A stretch of DNA of 64,000 nt. Origin: Streptomyces sp. MJM8645 (GTDB taxonomy: Bacteria > Actinomycetota > Actinomycetes > Streptomycetales > Streptomycetaceae). Shown here one piece after another: positions 33,022-41,177 of the stretch; within the stretch, counting starts at the first letter, position 1, and each line of letters starts with the position of its first letter. Position numbers and translations under genes: made by a program. The notes under the pieces are model-generated. The model was not told the DNA's origin, made no database searches, and saw only the letters and a program-made list of their open reading frames with translations. The stretch spans positions 903,501 to 967,500 of the forward strand of contig NZ_LJJF01000002.1 in assembly GCF_001625365.1 (NCBI RefSeq). The letters run 5' to 3'.

Positions 33022-33106
33022 GTCGCGCCGGGCACCGGGACCGCGCCGGGCACCAGGGTCGCGCCGGGCACCGGGACCGCGCCGGGCACCAGGGTCGCGC
33101 CGGATT
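33022..33106. repeat. 36-bp tandem repeat, about 2.3 copies
   Basis: Units read GTCGCGCCGGGCACCGGGAC then CGCGCCGGGCACCAGG, repeated with no change, each unit being itself an imperfect 18-bp duplication. It lies between the convergent transporter operon and the penicillin-binding protein gene. Confidence 0.75.
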
Positions 33107-33153
33107 CCGTCGGCGCGACCCCGCTCAGGACGAGCACGCCCAGAACGAGCACG

Positions 33154-35208
33154 CTAAGGCAGCTGTACCGGGGTGAAGGTGCCCGCCGGGGTGTCGGCGA
33201 GGGCGCCGTTCATGGCGTCGCGCCAGATCGGGCCGGCCAGGGTGCCGCCGAAGGCCTGGCCCACGACGGTGCCGCCGATGCGCTGGCCGTCCAGGGGCTT
33301 GGGGTTGTCGGTGTCGCTGACGACAGTGGCGCCGGCCATTTCGGGGGTGTAGCCGACGAACCAGACCTGGCGGCTCGCGTCGGTGGTGCCGGTCTTGCCG
33401 GCGCTGTCGCGGCTGCTGAGGCCGGCGGTCTGGCCGGTGCCGTCCTCGACGACGCCCTTGAGCATCGCGGTGACGGTGTCGGCGGTGGTGGTCGACATCA
33501 CGGCGGAGCAGTTCGCCTGCGGCACCGCGAGCTGCTTGCCGTCGGGGCCTGTCACCGAGGCGATGGCGGTCGGCGCGCAGTAGGTGCCGTGGGCGGCGAA
33601 GGCCGCGTAGACGCCGGCCATCTCCAGCGGGGTCAGGTCGTTGCTGCCGAGCGTCATCGACGGGACGACCTGGAGCTTCTCGCCGCCCGCCTGCTGGGTG
33701 ATGCCGAGCTTGTTGGTCATCTGGGCGACGTTGCACAGCCCGGCGTCGCCCTCCAGCTTGGCGAAGTAGGTGTTGACGGACTGCGCCATGGCCGTCTTCA
33801 TGTCGAACTGGCCGGTGAGGCTCTGGCTGTCGTTGTGCACCTGCCCGGCGGAGGGGAACCGGCCGCCGGAGCAGTCCGTCATCGCCGGCCACGGGATGCT
33901 GTAGTCGGTGGTGTAGCTCTGGCTCGGCGAGATGCCGTTCTCCAGGGCCGCCGCGGCGACGATCGGTTTGAACGTCGAGCCGGTCGGGAAGCCGAGCCCG
34001 CCGCCCATGGCCTTGCCGACGTTGTAGTTGATCTGGGTCTGGTGCTGCTTGCCGTCGACGCCGTACGGGCGGCTCTGGCCCATCGCGAGGATCTTGCCGG
34101 TGCCCGGCTCGACGATGCTCATCGCGGTCGCGGCCTGGTCGCCGGCGTTCACGTGGGCGGTGACGGAGGCGTAGAGCGAGGCCTGGGCCTTGGGGTCGAG
34201 CGTGGTGTGGATCTGGAGGCCGCCGCGCTTCCACACCGCCTGCCGTTCGGCCGCCGACTTGCCGAAGGCCGGATCGGTGAGCACCGTCTGGCGCACGTAG
34301 TCGCAGAAGAAGCCCTCGCCCTGCTTGGCCAGGATGCAGCCCTGCTGCGGCGCCTGGACGTTGAGCCCGAGCGGGGTCGCGATGGCCTGCTGGGCCTGCT
34401 CCTTGGTGATGTGCCCGTACTCGGCCATCTTGCGCAGCACGGTGTCGCGCCGGTCCTTCGCCGCGGTCGGGTTGACCGTCGGGTCGTAGCCGGTGGGCGA
34501 CTGCACCAGGCCGGCGAGCAGCGCGGCCTGCGGCAGGGTGAGGTCCTTGGCGTGCACGCCGAAGTAGCGCCGCGCTGCCGACTCGATGCCGTAGGCCTTC
34601 TCGCCGAAGAAGGTGATGTTCAGGTAGTTGGTGAGGATCTGGTCCTTGCTCAGGGTCTCCTCGACCTTGATCGCGTACTTCAGTTCCTGGATCTTGCGGC
34701 CGACGGTCTGGCGCTGCGCCTCGGCCACCTTCTGCGGGTCGTCGCCCGCCTCGTCGACGAAGACGTTCTTCACGTACTGCTGGGTCAGGGTGGACGCGCC
34801 CTGCGCGGTGCCGCCGGAGGTGGCGTTCTTGTCCAGGGCACGCAGCACGCCCTTGAGGTCGATCGCGCCGTGCTCGTAGAAGCGGTTGTCCTCGATGTCG
34901 ACGAGTGCGGTCTTCACCAGCGGGGATATCTGGTCCGCCGGGACGACGGTGCGGTCGCGGTCGTACACGGTGGCGATCGTGCCGCCCTGCGCGTCGAGGA
35001 TCGTCGAGGCCTGTGAGAGCGCCGGGGTCTTGAAGTCGTCGGGCAGGCTCTGGAAGTCGTCGGCCGCCGACCGGGCGCCGAGCCCGGCGGCCGCCACCGC
35101 GGGCAGGGCTATGCCCGCCGCCACGATCCCGGCGATCACGCTCACCCCGATCAGCCGCGTTCCGTGCCCCAGTTTCCGCATCTCCGTCGCCTCCCGCTTC
35201 TCCGCCAT
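33154..35208 (-). CDS. Class A penicillin-binding protein (bifunctional transglycosylase/transpeptidase)
   Basis: A 684-residue cell-wall synthase. A membrane anchor at ~20-43 is followed by a GT51 transglycosylase domain (catalytic Glu in VDIEDNRFYEHGAID at residue 106, then GASTLTQQYVKN, KIQELKYAIKVEETLSKDQI, NYLNITFFGEKAYGIESAAR, LPQAALLAGLVQSP). The transpeptidase domain has S-x-x-K at 411-414 (GSTFKPI), S-x-N at 477-479 and KTG at 605-607. It polymerises and crosslinks peptidoglycan on the outer face of the membrane. ATG 35208 or ATG 35181 may be used. Several Cys (CILAK, FFCDY, DCSGG, LCNVAQ) suggest disulfides, as in other actinobacterial homologues. Confidence 0.93.
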   Translation of the reverse strand: MAEKREATEMRKLGHGTRLIGVSVIAGIVAAGIALPAVAAAGLGARSAADDFQSLPDDFKTPALSQASTILDAQGGTIATVYDRDRTVVPADQISPLVKTALVDIEDNRFYEHGAIDLKGVLRALDKNATSGGTAQGASTLTQQYVKNVFVDEAGDDPQKVAEAQRQTVGRKIQELKYAIKVEETLSKDQILTNYLNITFFGEKAYGIESAARRYFGVHAKDLTLPQAALLAGLVQSPTGYDPTVNPTAAKDRRDTVLRKMAEYGHITKEQAQQAIATPLGLNVQAPQQGCILAKQGEGFFCDYVRQTVLTDPAFGKSAAERQAVWKRGGLQIHTTLDPKAQASLYASVTAHVNAGDQAATAMSIVEPGTGKILAMGQSRPYGVDGKQHQTQINYNVGKAMGGGLGFPTGSTFKPIVAAAALENGISPSQSYTTDYSIPWPAMTDCSGGRFPSAGQVHNDSQSLTGQFDMKTAMAQSVNTYFAKLEGDAGLCNVAQMTNKLGITQQAGGEKLQVVPSMTLGSNDLTPLEMAGVYAAFAAHGTYCAPTAIASVTGPDGKQLAVPQANCSAVMSTTTADTVTAMLKGVVEDGTGQTAGLSSRDSAGKTGTTDASRQVWFVGYTPEMAGATVVSDTDNPKPLDGQRIGGTVVGQAFGGTLAGPIWRDAMNGALADTPAGTFTPVQLP

Positions 35209-35547
35209 GTCGTGCGCGACGTTACGTGCGCGTCATGAGGAACTCCTTGGGAGGTGGGCCCCGCCGTGTCACAGCCCTGCGACAGTCCGCCGCTCGCCTC
35301 GGGTTCCAGCGGTTGTCGCGGCACCCCGTCCAGCCCGGCTCCGGCGAACTCCGCGAAGTCCGTCATCCGAGGCGGCGGAATTGACACTTCCTGCCGTTGG
35401 CGCCGGAGAGGGCAAGGGTGGTCTTTCCGAATCCGGCAGCCCCCGGGGGGAGGCTTCCGCGAAACCCGGGGCGACAAATTCGCCCGTGGCGGGCCCGAGC
35501 CTGCTAGAGTCGTACGAGTTGCAGTAGTGGTTCCCATGGACTTTGTG

Positions 35548-35579
35548 TGCGCCTGCTGATGTTTTGCAGGCGCATTTTT
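35548..35579 (+). promoter_or_regulatory. Terminator-like hairpin in the 5' leader of the cold-shock gene
   Basis: A perfect 9-bp stem TGCGCCTGC/GCAGGCGCA around a TGATGTTTT loop is directly followed by TTTTT, the classic shape of an intrinsic terminator, rare in this high-GC genome. It lies ~94 bp before the cold-shock ATG and downstream of an apparent promoter near 35500, so it is positioned as an attenuator or as a cold-sensing RNA element. Which of these it is cannot be decided here. Confidence 0.7.
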
Positions 35580-35672
35580 GTTTCCCGGCTCTTCCCCGGG
35601 TGGGTGCTCATCGCGGCGACTCGGAGCCTGCATGGTGCGGGCTTCGGACAGCCCTTGAAGGAGATTATTTTT

Positions 35673-35876
35673 ATGGCTAATGGCACCGTGAAGTGGTTCA
35701 ACGCGGAAAAGGGCTTCGGCTTCATCGAGCAGGAGGGTGGCGGCCCGGACGTCTTCGCCCACTACTCGAACATCAACGCCAACGGCTTCCGTGAGCTGCT
35801 CGAGGGCCAGAAGGTCGAGTTCGACGTCACGCAGGGCCAGAAGGGCCCGCAGGCCGAGAACATTCGCCCGCTGTAG
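35673..35876 (+). CDS. Cold-shock protein (CspA family)
   Basis: A 67-residue single CSD protein, MANGTVKWFNAEKGFGFIEQ with RNP1 (KGFGFIEQ) and RNP2 (VFAHYSNI) motifs, ending GPQAENIRPL. It binds single-stranded RNA/DNA and prevents unwanted RNA structure. The ribosome binding site GAAGGAGA stands before an unusual A/T-only spacer (TTATTTTT) that may make start-codon access temperature dependent. It has its own leader hairpin and a strong terminator, so it is a monocistronic, post-transcriptionally regulated gene. Confidence 0.96.
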   Translation: MANGTVKWFNAEKGFGFIEQEGGGPDVFAHYSNINANGFRELLEGQKVEFDVTQGQKGPQAENIRPL

Positions 35877-35904
35877 TTTTTCTGCCATGGCACCCGCCTA
35901 GCAG

Positions 35905-35949
35905 CGAGGGGCCCGCACCGCGTACATGTTGCCCGGTGCGGGCCCCTCG
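35905..35949 (+). terminator. Terminator of the cold-shock gene
   Basis: Perfect 16-bp stem CGAGGGGCCCGCACCG / CGGTGCGGGCCCCTCG with a 13-base loop, 29 bp after the stop. Confidence 0.85.
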
Positions 35950-36248
35950 GCATTGCGTCACGGACGCATTCCCGGCCGCTCAGGCCCCCTGGCTCCGCCA
36001 CCGGCGGCCATCCCCACGCGAGACCCACAGCTCCGCGTCCGGATCGGCGCCCTGCCGTGACAGCTCACGGTTCGAGGTCGTTCGCTCCCGCCCCTCCCGG
36101 GTGAGCGCCGACCGTAGGTGACGTGCCGCACGGTTCTACCGTCCACGCTCCGCCCGTCACACTTCCGGCCCGTTCCCTTGCGGTCTCCGTCGGCGCCCCG
36201 CGCCACGGGGCCTTCCTCGTGACGCGCCGCCTTGAGGAAGGTCTCCAC

Positions 36249-37802
36249 GTGAACCGCTCCAGTCGCTCCTCGTACCAGAACGCCAACTCCCGATCCGGCT
36301 CAAGCTCTCGCTCCGGCGCAGGCTCCCGCTCCGGCGGCAGTTCCTTCTACGGCTCCCGCCCGGCCGGCGGCCGGCGCTCCTCCGACCGGGGCCGCCGCCA
36401 GGACTCCTCCCCGCAGGGCGAGTTCGCGATGCCGGTGAGCACCACTCCCGCCCTGCCGGCCGTCGAGTCCTTCGCCGAACTGGACATGCCCGCGGCCCTG
36501 TTGAAGACGCTGACCCGCCAGGGCGTCACCTCGCCGTTCCCCATCCAGGCCGCGACGCTGCCCAACTCGCTGGCCGGCCGCGACGTGCTCGGCCGGGGCC
36601 GCACCGGCTCCGGCAAGACCATCGCCTTCGGTCTCGCCGTCCTGGCCCGCACCACGGGGCAGCGGGCCGAGCCCCGCCGCCCGTTGGCCCTGGTGCTGGT
36701 CCCCACCCGCGAGCTCGCGCAGCAGGTCACCGAGGCGCTCACCCCCTACGCCCACTCCGTGCGGCTGCGGATGGCGACCGTGGTCGGCGGGATGTCGATC
36801 GGCCGCCAGGCGCAGGTGCTGAACCGCGGGGCGGAGGTCGTGGTGGCCACCCCCGGCCGGCTCAAGGACCTGATCCAGCGCGGCGACTGCCAGCTGGACG
36901 GGGTCGGCGTCACCGTCCTCGACGAGGCCGACCAGATGGCCGACATGGGCTTCCTGCCCCAGGTCACCGAGCTCCTCGAACAGGTCGCCGAAGGCTGCCA
37001 GACCATGCTGTTCTCCGCCACCCTGGACCGCAACGTCGACCGCCTCGTGCGGCACTTCCTGAACGACCCGGTCACCCACTCGGTGGACCCGTCCGCAGCA
37101 GCGGTCAGCACCATGGAGCACCACGTGCTGCACGTGCAGAACCACGACAAGAACGCCACGATCGCCCACATCGCCTCCCGCGACGGCGGGGTGATCATGT
37201 TCACCGACACCCGGGACCGCGCCGACGCGCTGGTCGAGGACCTGCTCGCCAACGGGGTCAAGGCCGCGGCCCTGCACGGCGGCAAGTCCCAGCCCCAGCG
37301 CAACCGCACCCTGGAGCAGTTCCGCACCGGCCAGGTCACCGCGCTGATCGCCACCAACGTCGCCGCCCGGGGCATCCACGTCGACGGCCTCGACCTGGTC
37401 GTCAACCTCGACCCGCCGAGCGACCACAAGGACTACCTCCACCGGGGCGGCCGCACCGCCCGGGCCGGCGAGTCCGGCACCGTCGTCACCCTCGTCCTGC
37501 CCAGCCAGCGCCGCCAGATGGCCCGGATGATGACCACCGCCGGCATCACCCCCGTCACCACCAGGGTCCTCGCCGGCGACGAGGACCTGACCCGCATCAC
37601 CGGCGCCCGCGTCCCCACCGGTGTGCCCGTGGTCATCGCCGACCCCGTCGTCGAGCGTCCGCGCCGCAGCGCGGCCACGAACCGCGGCCGCCGCGGACGC
37701 CCCGCCCCCACCGGCGGCGACACCCGCGCGGCCTCCGGGCGCGACAACCAGGGCTCCTCGGGCCGTCGCCGGGCGCCCAGGCGCGTCGCCGTCGCCGCGT
37801 AG
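36249..37802 (+). CDS. DEAD-box RNA helicase
   Basis: A 517-residue ATP-dependent RNA helicase. After a Ser/Arg-rich, probably disordered N-terminus (NRSSRSSYQNANSRSGSSSR) come the Q-motif region (PFPIQAATLP ~97-106), motif I GRGRTGSGKT at ~115-124, PTRELAQQV, TPGRLKDL, motif II DEAD at 225-228, SAT (LFSATLDRNV), and in domain 2 ALIATNVAARGIHVDGLDLV and HRGGRTARAGESG. The C-terminal tail is basic (RGRRGRPAPT, GRRRAPRRV) as in CsdA/RhlE-like cold-shock helicases. It lies next to the cold-shock gene, which suggests a shared role in RNA remodelling at low temperature. GTG 36249 fits better than the ATG at 36123, whose first 42 residues are low complexity. Confidence 0.92.
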   Translation: MNRSSRSSYQNANSRSGSSSRSGAGSRSGGSSFYGSRPAGGRRSSDRGRRQDSSPQGEFAMPVSTTPALPAVESFAELDMPAALLKTLTRQGVTSPFPIQAATLPNSLAGRDVLGRGRTGSGKTIAFGLAVLARTTGQRAEPRRPLALVLVPTRELAQQVTEALTPYAHSVRLRMATVVGGMSIGRQAQVLNRGAEVVVATPGRLKDLIQRGDCQLDGVGVTVLDEADQMADMGFLPQVTELLEQVAEGCQTMLFSATLDRNVDRLVRHFLNDPVTHSVDPSAAAVSTMEHHVLHVQNHDKNATIAHIASRDGGVIMFTDTRDRADALVEDLLANGVKAAALHGGKSQPQRNRTLEQFRTGQVTALIATNVAARGIHVDGLDLVVNLDPPSDHKDYLHRGGRTARAGESGTVVTLVLPSQRRQMARMMTTAGITPVTTRVLAGDEDLTRITGARVPTGVPVVIADPVVERPRRSAATNRGRRGRPAPTGGDTRAASGRDNQGSSGRRRAPRRVAVAA

Positions 37803-38020
37803 CACCCCAGCGGGCCCGGCTCACGGCGCGGACCGGGCCCGCTCAGCCGCTCCCAGGCCTGGGAGGCCTCCGCGGCACCCCGGTTCCCGCGACCACCGCA
37901 CCCGGAAACCGGAACCGGCCCCGCGGTCCGCTCCGACGTACGCCGTCAGCCCCAGCCGCCCCTCCGCCAGTGCCCCGATCACCGCCGACCCCGGCGGAAG
38001 CGACACGAAGGAGTCCGCCC

Positions 38021-38401
38021 ATGACCATCGCCCCCGGACACCCCGCAAGCACCACCACGGTCGGCGACCTCATGAAACGCCCGGAACTGCAGATCAGCGA
38101 CGATGTCATGGTCGACACCGCGATGGACATCCTGCAGAGCTCGGGCAGCGACCACCTGCTCGTCCGCGACGACGACGGCCGCTGCGCCGGGCTGCTGACC
38201 CGCCTGCACCTCGCGCCGTTCCAGGCCCGGTCCTGGTACACCGAGCGCACCCCGGTGCGCGACATCGTCCTCGACCGAGCCCCGTTCGCCACCGCCGACA
38301 TGCCCGCCACCACGGCGGCCGCCGCCATGCGCTCCCGCGACCTGGACGTGTGGCCGGTGGTGGACCACGACGGCCGCGCCATCGGCCTGCTCAGCTTCTA
38401 G
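38021..38401 (+). CDS. CBS-domain protein
   Basis: A 126-residue protein of two CBS motifs: TTTVGDLMKRPELQISDDVM with VDTAMDILQSSGSDHLLVRD (~11-50), and PVRDIVLDRAPFATADMPAT with AAMRSRDLDVWPVVDHDGRA and IGLLSF (~77-126). CBS pairs bind adenine nucleotides and usually sense energy state. The ATG follows GAAGGAGTCCGCCC. The stop overlaps the end of the TetR remnant by 11 bp. Confidence 0.88.
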   Translation: MTIAPGHPASTTTVGDLMKRPELQISDDVMVDTAMDILQSSGSDHLLVRDDDGRCAGLLTRLHLAPFQARSWYTERTPVRDIVLDRAPFATADMPATTAAAAMRSRDLDVWPVVDHDGRAIGLLSF

Positions 38402-38720
38402 ACCCGATCCCCTCGACGACCCTCGTCAGACGCTCCCCCGCCTGGTCGACGCTTCCGTTCTGCGCGCAGACCTGCGCCCCTTCGAGCACAAAGGTGATCT
38501 CGGCCGCGGCCTTCGCCGGGTCGGGCAGCCGCGCCTCGGCGCACATGGCAACCAGCCTGCACAACTGGCGGGCCTTGTGCTCCTCGATGACCTGCCGTGC
38601 CGGGTCGGAGCGGTCGGGCAGTTCGGCGATGGAGTTGATGAACGGACAGCCCCGGTGCGAGATCGCCGGCAGCCCCTCGGCGATGAAGCGGGCCAGGCCC
38701 AGGATCTGGCCGACAAGGTC
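38391..38720 (-). pseudogene. C-terminal part of a TetR-family regulator
   Basis: Reads GQILGLARFIAEGLPAISHR, GCPFINSIAELPDRSDPARQ, VIEEHKARQLCRLVAMCAEA and KAAAEITFVLEGAQVCAQNG, which is the ligand-binding half of a TetR-type repressor (GCPFxNxxAE motif). The DNA-binding half is absent; at about 38720 the sequence switches to another remnant on the opposite strand. Confidence 0.75.
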
Positions 38721-38912
38721 GGCGAGCGCGCCCGCGAGATCCTGGCCGCCATCACCGCGGACCCCGAGTTCTCGGCGTTCGAGGCGGCGGCCTACGAGCT
38801 GACCGGCAGCGAGACCGACGCCGAGGTGGACCGCCGCCTGGCCATCCTCGCCGAGAAGTACGCCTCCATCGGCTTCGGTCGCAGCGGGCGAGAGCACGCC
38901 ATCACCTTCTAG
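38720..38912 (+). pseudogene. C-terminal part of an unknown helical protein
   Basis: The plus frame reads KVGERAREILAAITADPEFS, AFEAAAYELTGSETDAEVDR, RLAILAEKYASIGFGRSGRE, HAITF and stop. It is coding in character but has no start; the open frame upstream is the antisense of the TetR remnant. The 3' end overlaps the next gene by 4 bp. Confidence 0.5.
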
Positions 38913-39151
38913 CCCTCGGGCAGCTCCTGGCCGGCACTCGCGTACCGGCCGGGAGGCAGCCCGATGCGGTCTCCGTGCACACAGGCCGGGATTCCCTCCC
39001 GGCTGTACCGGAAGCCGTCGTCCGGGTTGAACGGGTAACCCCTGCTGGGGCGTTCGAGCACATCGAACGCCCCAGCAGGGAGCCGGAGGCTGGGGCAGAT
39101 CCAGCACGCATCGTGATCGTCGTCGTCGTTGATGAACGGCTCGGCGGACAT
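38909..39151 (-). CDS. Small protein with a CWIC motif, unknown
   Basis: An 80-residue protein MSAEPFINDDDDHDACWICP, SLRLPAGAFDVLERPSRGYP, FNPDDGFRYSREGIPACVHG, then DRIGLPPGRYASAGQELPEG. The CWIC pair and a later Cys-Val-His may bind a metal. A direct repeat CCCCAGCAGGG/CCCTGCTGGGG forms an inverted pair inside the gene at 39044-39082. No family recognised. Confidence 0.5.
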   Translation of the reverse strand: MSAEPFINDDDDHDACWICPSLRLPAGAFDVLERPSRGYPFNPDDGFRYSREGIPACVHGDRIGLPPGRYASAGQELPEG

Positions 39152-39259
39152 GAACGCAGAGTAGCGATCGAGACACCGAAGCGCGCAAGCCCCAGGTGTC
39201 GCAGGAGTTCCGAGGGCCGACCCGCCCCACAGCCGCCCTCGGCGAAGGAGGACAGACCG

Positions 39260-39334
39260 ATGGCGCGACGCACCCCCAAGCGTGAGCACCGACCGAGGTC
39301 TGACCGCAGTCCCCAACTGATGCCGGCTAATTGA
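39260..39334 (+). CDS. Possible 24-residue peptide upstream of TPR gene
   Basis: ATG 39260 is preceded at ideal distance by AAGGAGG and encodes MARRTPKREHRPRSDRSPQL MPAN, a very basic peptide, followed at once by a strong hairpin terminator. Codon positions are GC-rich as in real genes, but the peptide is too short for proof. Confidence 0.4.
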   Translation: MARRTPKREHRPRSDRSPQLMPAN

Positions 39335-39341
39335 CGGCATG

Positions 39342-39379
39342 GGCGGGTCGGCGCGGGTGGCCATCCGAGCCGACCCGCC
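39342..39379 (+). terminator. Hairpin terminator after the small ORF
   Basis: GGCGGGTCGGC and GCCGACCCGCC form a perfect 11-bp stem with a 16-base loop, 8 bp beyond the stop of the 24-codon ORF and 100 bp before the TPR gene. Confidence 0.65.
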
Positions 39380-39480
39380 ACTCGGTGTCGCACACACACC
39401 CACTCAAGCTAGCCGGCCTGCGCCACCAGACCGACCAGCTGTAGTGCCACGCTGGGCAGAACCGAACCACGGAGGGTCAA

Positions 39481-40113
39481 GTGCTTGATCACCTCATCAC
39501 TCACGACGACAACCTGCGGATGGTCCCCACCGACCGGAACGAGCTGACCACCGCGGTCGGCCAACTCCACGAGGAACTGCGGGCCTTGCCCGAGGGGACC
39601 GACCCCGCTCGTATTCGGGTCCTGGCCAGATGGATCGGCATCGGCCAGATGTGCCTGGGCCACCACGCGGAAGCCCGTACGTTCCTCCGGCAGTCGCTCG
39701 ACCTGGCCGCAGCGATCGGGAACACCCGGGCCGTCGTCGCCACCGGGCTCAACCTCGGCGACGCGCACCGCTACGCCGGTGCCGTGCAGGCTGCGGACGC
39801 GCTCTACCGCAGCGCGCTGAACACCGCGCGAAGCCAGCACCCGGAGCTCCTTGACTTCGCGCTCCAGCACACCGGAAAGCACCTCATGGAACGCGGCGAC
39901 CTCGCAGGCGCCCAAGCCCATCTGCAAGAAGCGCTGCGCCTGCGGATCGCCAAGGGGGACACCGGGCTGGTCGAGTCCACGCAAACCGCCCTCGACCGGG
40001 TCGAGCTGCTGCTCGGCCAGGCCCCCGCCGCCTTCAACCCCCAGCGGCGGGCCCGCCTCCGCCCTGCGACTGCCCCCGCTTCCGCTGCCGCAGGACGGAA
40101 GACGATGCCCTGA
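39481..40113 (+). CDS. TPR-repeat protein
   Basis: A 210-residue, all-helical TPR protein. Repeats include IRVLARWIGIGQMCLGHHAE, ARTFLRQSLDLAAAIGNTRA, VVATGLNLGDAHRYAGAVQA, ADALYRSALNTARSQHPELL, FALQHTGKHLMERGDLAGAQ and AHLQEALRLRIAKGDTGLVE, with canonical small/aromatic spacing. The GTG at 39481 follows GGAGGG. TPR proteins are scaffolds for protein or peptide binding. In actinobacteria, cytosolic ones like this often act with peptides or regulators, and a small basic ORF lies just upstream, but no direct link is shown. Confidence 0.75.
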   Translation: MLDHLITHDDNLRMVPTDRNELTTAVGQLHEELRALPEGTDPARIRVLARWIGIGQMCLGHHAEARTFLRQSLDLAAAIGNTRAVVATGLNLGDAHRYAGAVQAADALYRSALNTARSQHPELLDFALQHTGKHLMERGDLAGAQAHLQEALRLRIAKGDTGLVESTQTALDRVELLLGQAPAAFNPQRRARLRPATAPASAAAGRKTMP

Positions 40114-40204
40114 GAACACGCGCCGCAGGGAGGTAGAAGGGGCCACGGCAGGGTCGTGGCACCCACCACCTCGGCCTGTTTCTACAGGTCGAGAACAAGA
40201 CGGC

Positions 40205-41107
40205 TCAGACGAGCACGACCCGGCGCCCCCGCGTGTGGCCGGCGTGGCTGTCGATGTGCGCCGCCGCGGCCTCGGCGAGCGTGTACGACTTCTCGACCGG
40301 GATGTGGAGCCTGCCCCGCGCGATGAGGTCGACGGCCTCCGCGAGCGCCTCCGGCATGCTCCCGGCCACGCCGGAGAACCGGACGCCGAGCTGCGGCGCC
40401 CCGAGATCGGCGATGGAGACCACCTTCTGCGGATCCCCGGTCAGCTCGACGAGTTCGCGGATCACGCCCGAACCGGCCAGGTCGAGCGCCGCGTCGACCT
40501 GGCCGAGTTGCCGCACCCGTTCGACCCAGCCCTCGCCGTACGTCGTGGCGACGGCGCCCAGGCTGCGCAGGTAGTCCTGGTTCGCGGCGCCGGCCGTGCC
40601 GATCACCGTGATGCCGCGGTCGCGGGCGATCTGCAGCACTGCCGAGCCGACACCCCCGGACGCGCCGCTGGCCAGCAGCGTCTGCCCGGGCCGCACGCCG
40701 ACCTGGCGGATGATGCGCAGCGCGGTCTCCACCACGGAGGGGTAGCCGGCGGCCTCTTCGAACGTCAGCCCTTCGGGCATCCGGGCCCAGGCCGACAGCA
40801 CGGCGAACTCGGCGTAGGTGCTCAAGCCCTCGCCGAATACGTGGTCGCCGGCCTCGATCTCGTCGACGCCCTCGCCGACCTCGTCGACCACCCCCGAGGC
40901 GTCCTGCCCGACGCCAGAGGGCAACTCGATCGGGTGGGCTTGGAGGAACTGGCCTTCGCGGATCCTCCAGTCGACGGGGTTGACGCCCGCCGCCCGTACG
41001 GCGATGCGGATCTGGCCGGGGCCCGGGTGGGGCCGCTCGGCGTCGACGAGCTGCAGAACGTCCGGCCCGCCGAACTCGGCGAAGCTCACCTTCTTCATGT
41101 TCTTCAT
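40205..41107 (-). CDS. NADP-dependent quinone oxidoreductase (MDR family)
   Basis: A 300-residue zinc-free medium-chain reductase. Start MKNMKKVSFAEFGGPDVLQL; N-terminal GroES-like domain with AAGVNPVDWRIREGQF; nucleotide-binding fold with LLASGASGGVGSAVLQIA at ~142-159 and TVIGTAGAANQDYLRSLGA; C-terminal DLIARGRLHIPVEKSYTLAE and HTRGRRVVLV. Such enzymes reduce quinones or enones with NADPH. It is divergent from a TetR gene with a clear palindrome between them, so it is the regulator's likely target and may respond to an electrophile. Confidence 0.92.
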   Translation of the reverse strand: MKNMKKVSFAEFGGPDVLQLVDAERPHPGPGQIRIAVRAAGVNPVDWRIREGQFLQAHPIELPSGVGQDASGVVDEVGEGVDEIEAGDHVFGEGLSTYAEFAVLSAWARMPEGLTFEEAAGYPSVVETALRIIRQVGVRPGQTLLASGASGGVGSAVLQIARDRGITVIGTAGAANQDYLRSLGAVATTYGEGWVERVRQLGQVDAALDLAGSGVIRELVELTGDPQKVVSIADLGAPQLGVRFSGVAGSMPEALAEAVDLIARGRLHIPVEKSYTLAEAAAAHIDSHAGHTRGRRVVLV

Positions 41108-41122
41108 GTGGTCGACCGTAGC

Positions 41123-41137
41123 ACTAACGGTTAGTGT
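41123..41137. promoter_or_regulatory. TetR operator palindrome
   Basis: CACTAACGGTTAGTG is a perfect 15-bp palindrome around a central G, placed 16 bp upstream of the reductase start and 40 bp upstream of the TetR start. Such ACTAAC-N-GTTAGT sites are typical TetR operators next to MDR genes. Confidence 0.85.
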
Positions 41138-41177
41138 TTCAGAACTGTTCCGCCTTCGTATCTGCTAGCGTGAGGGC

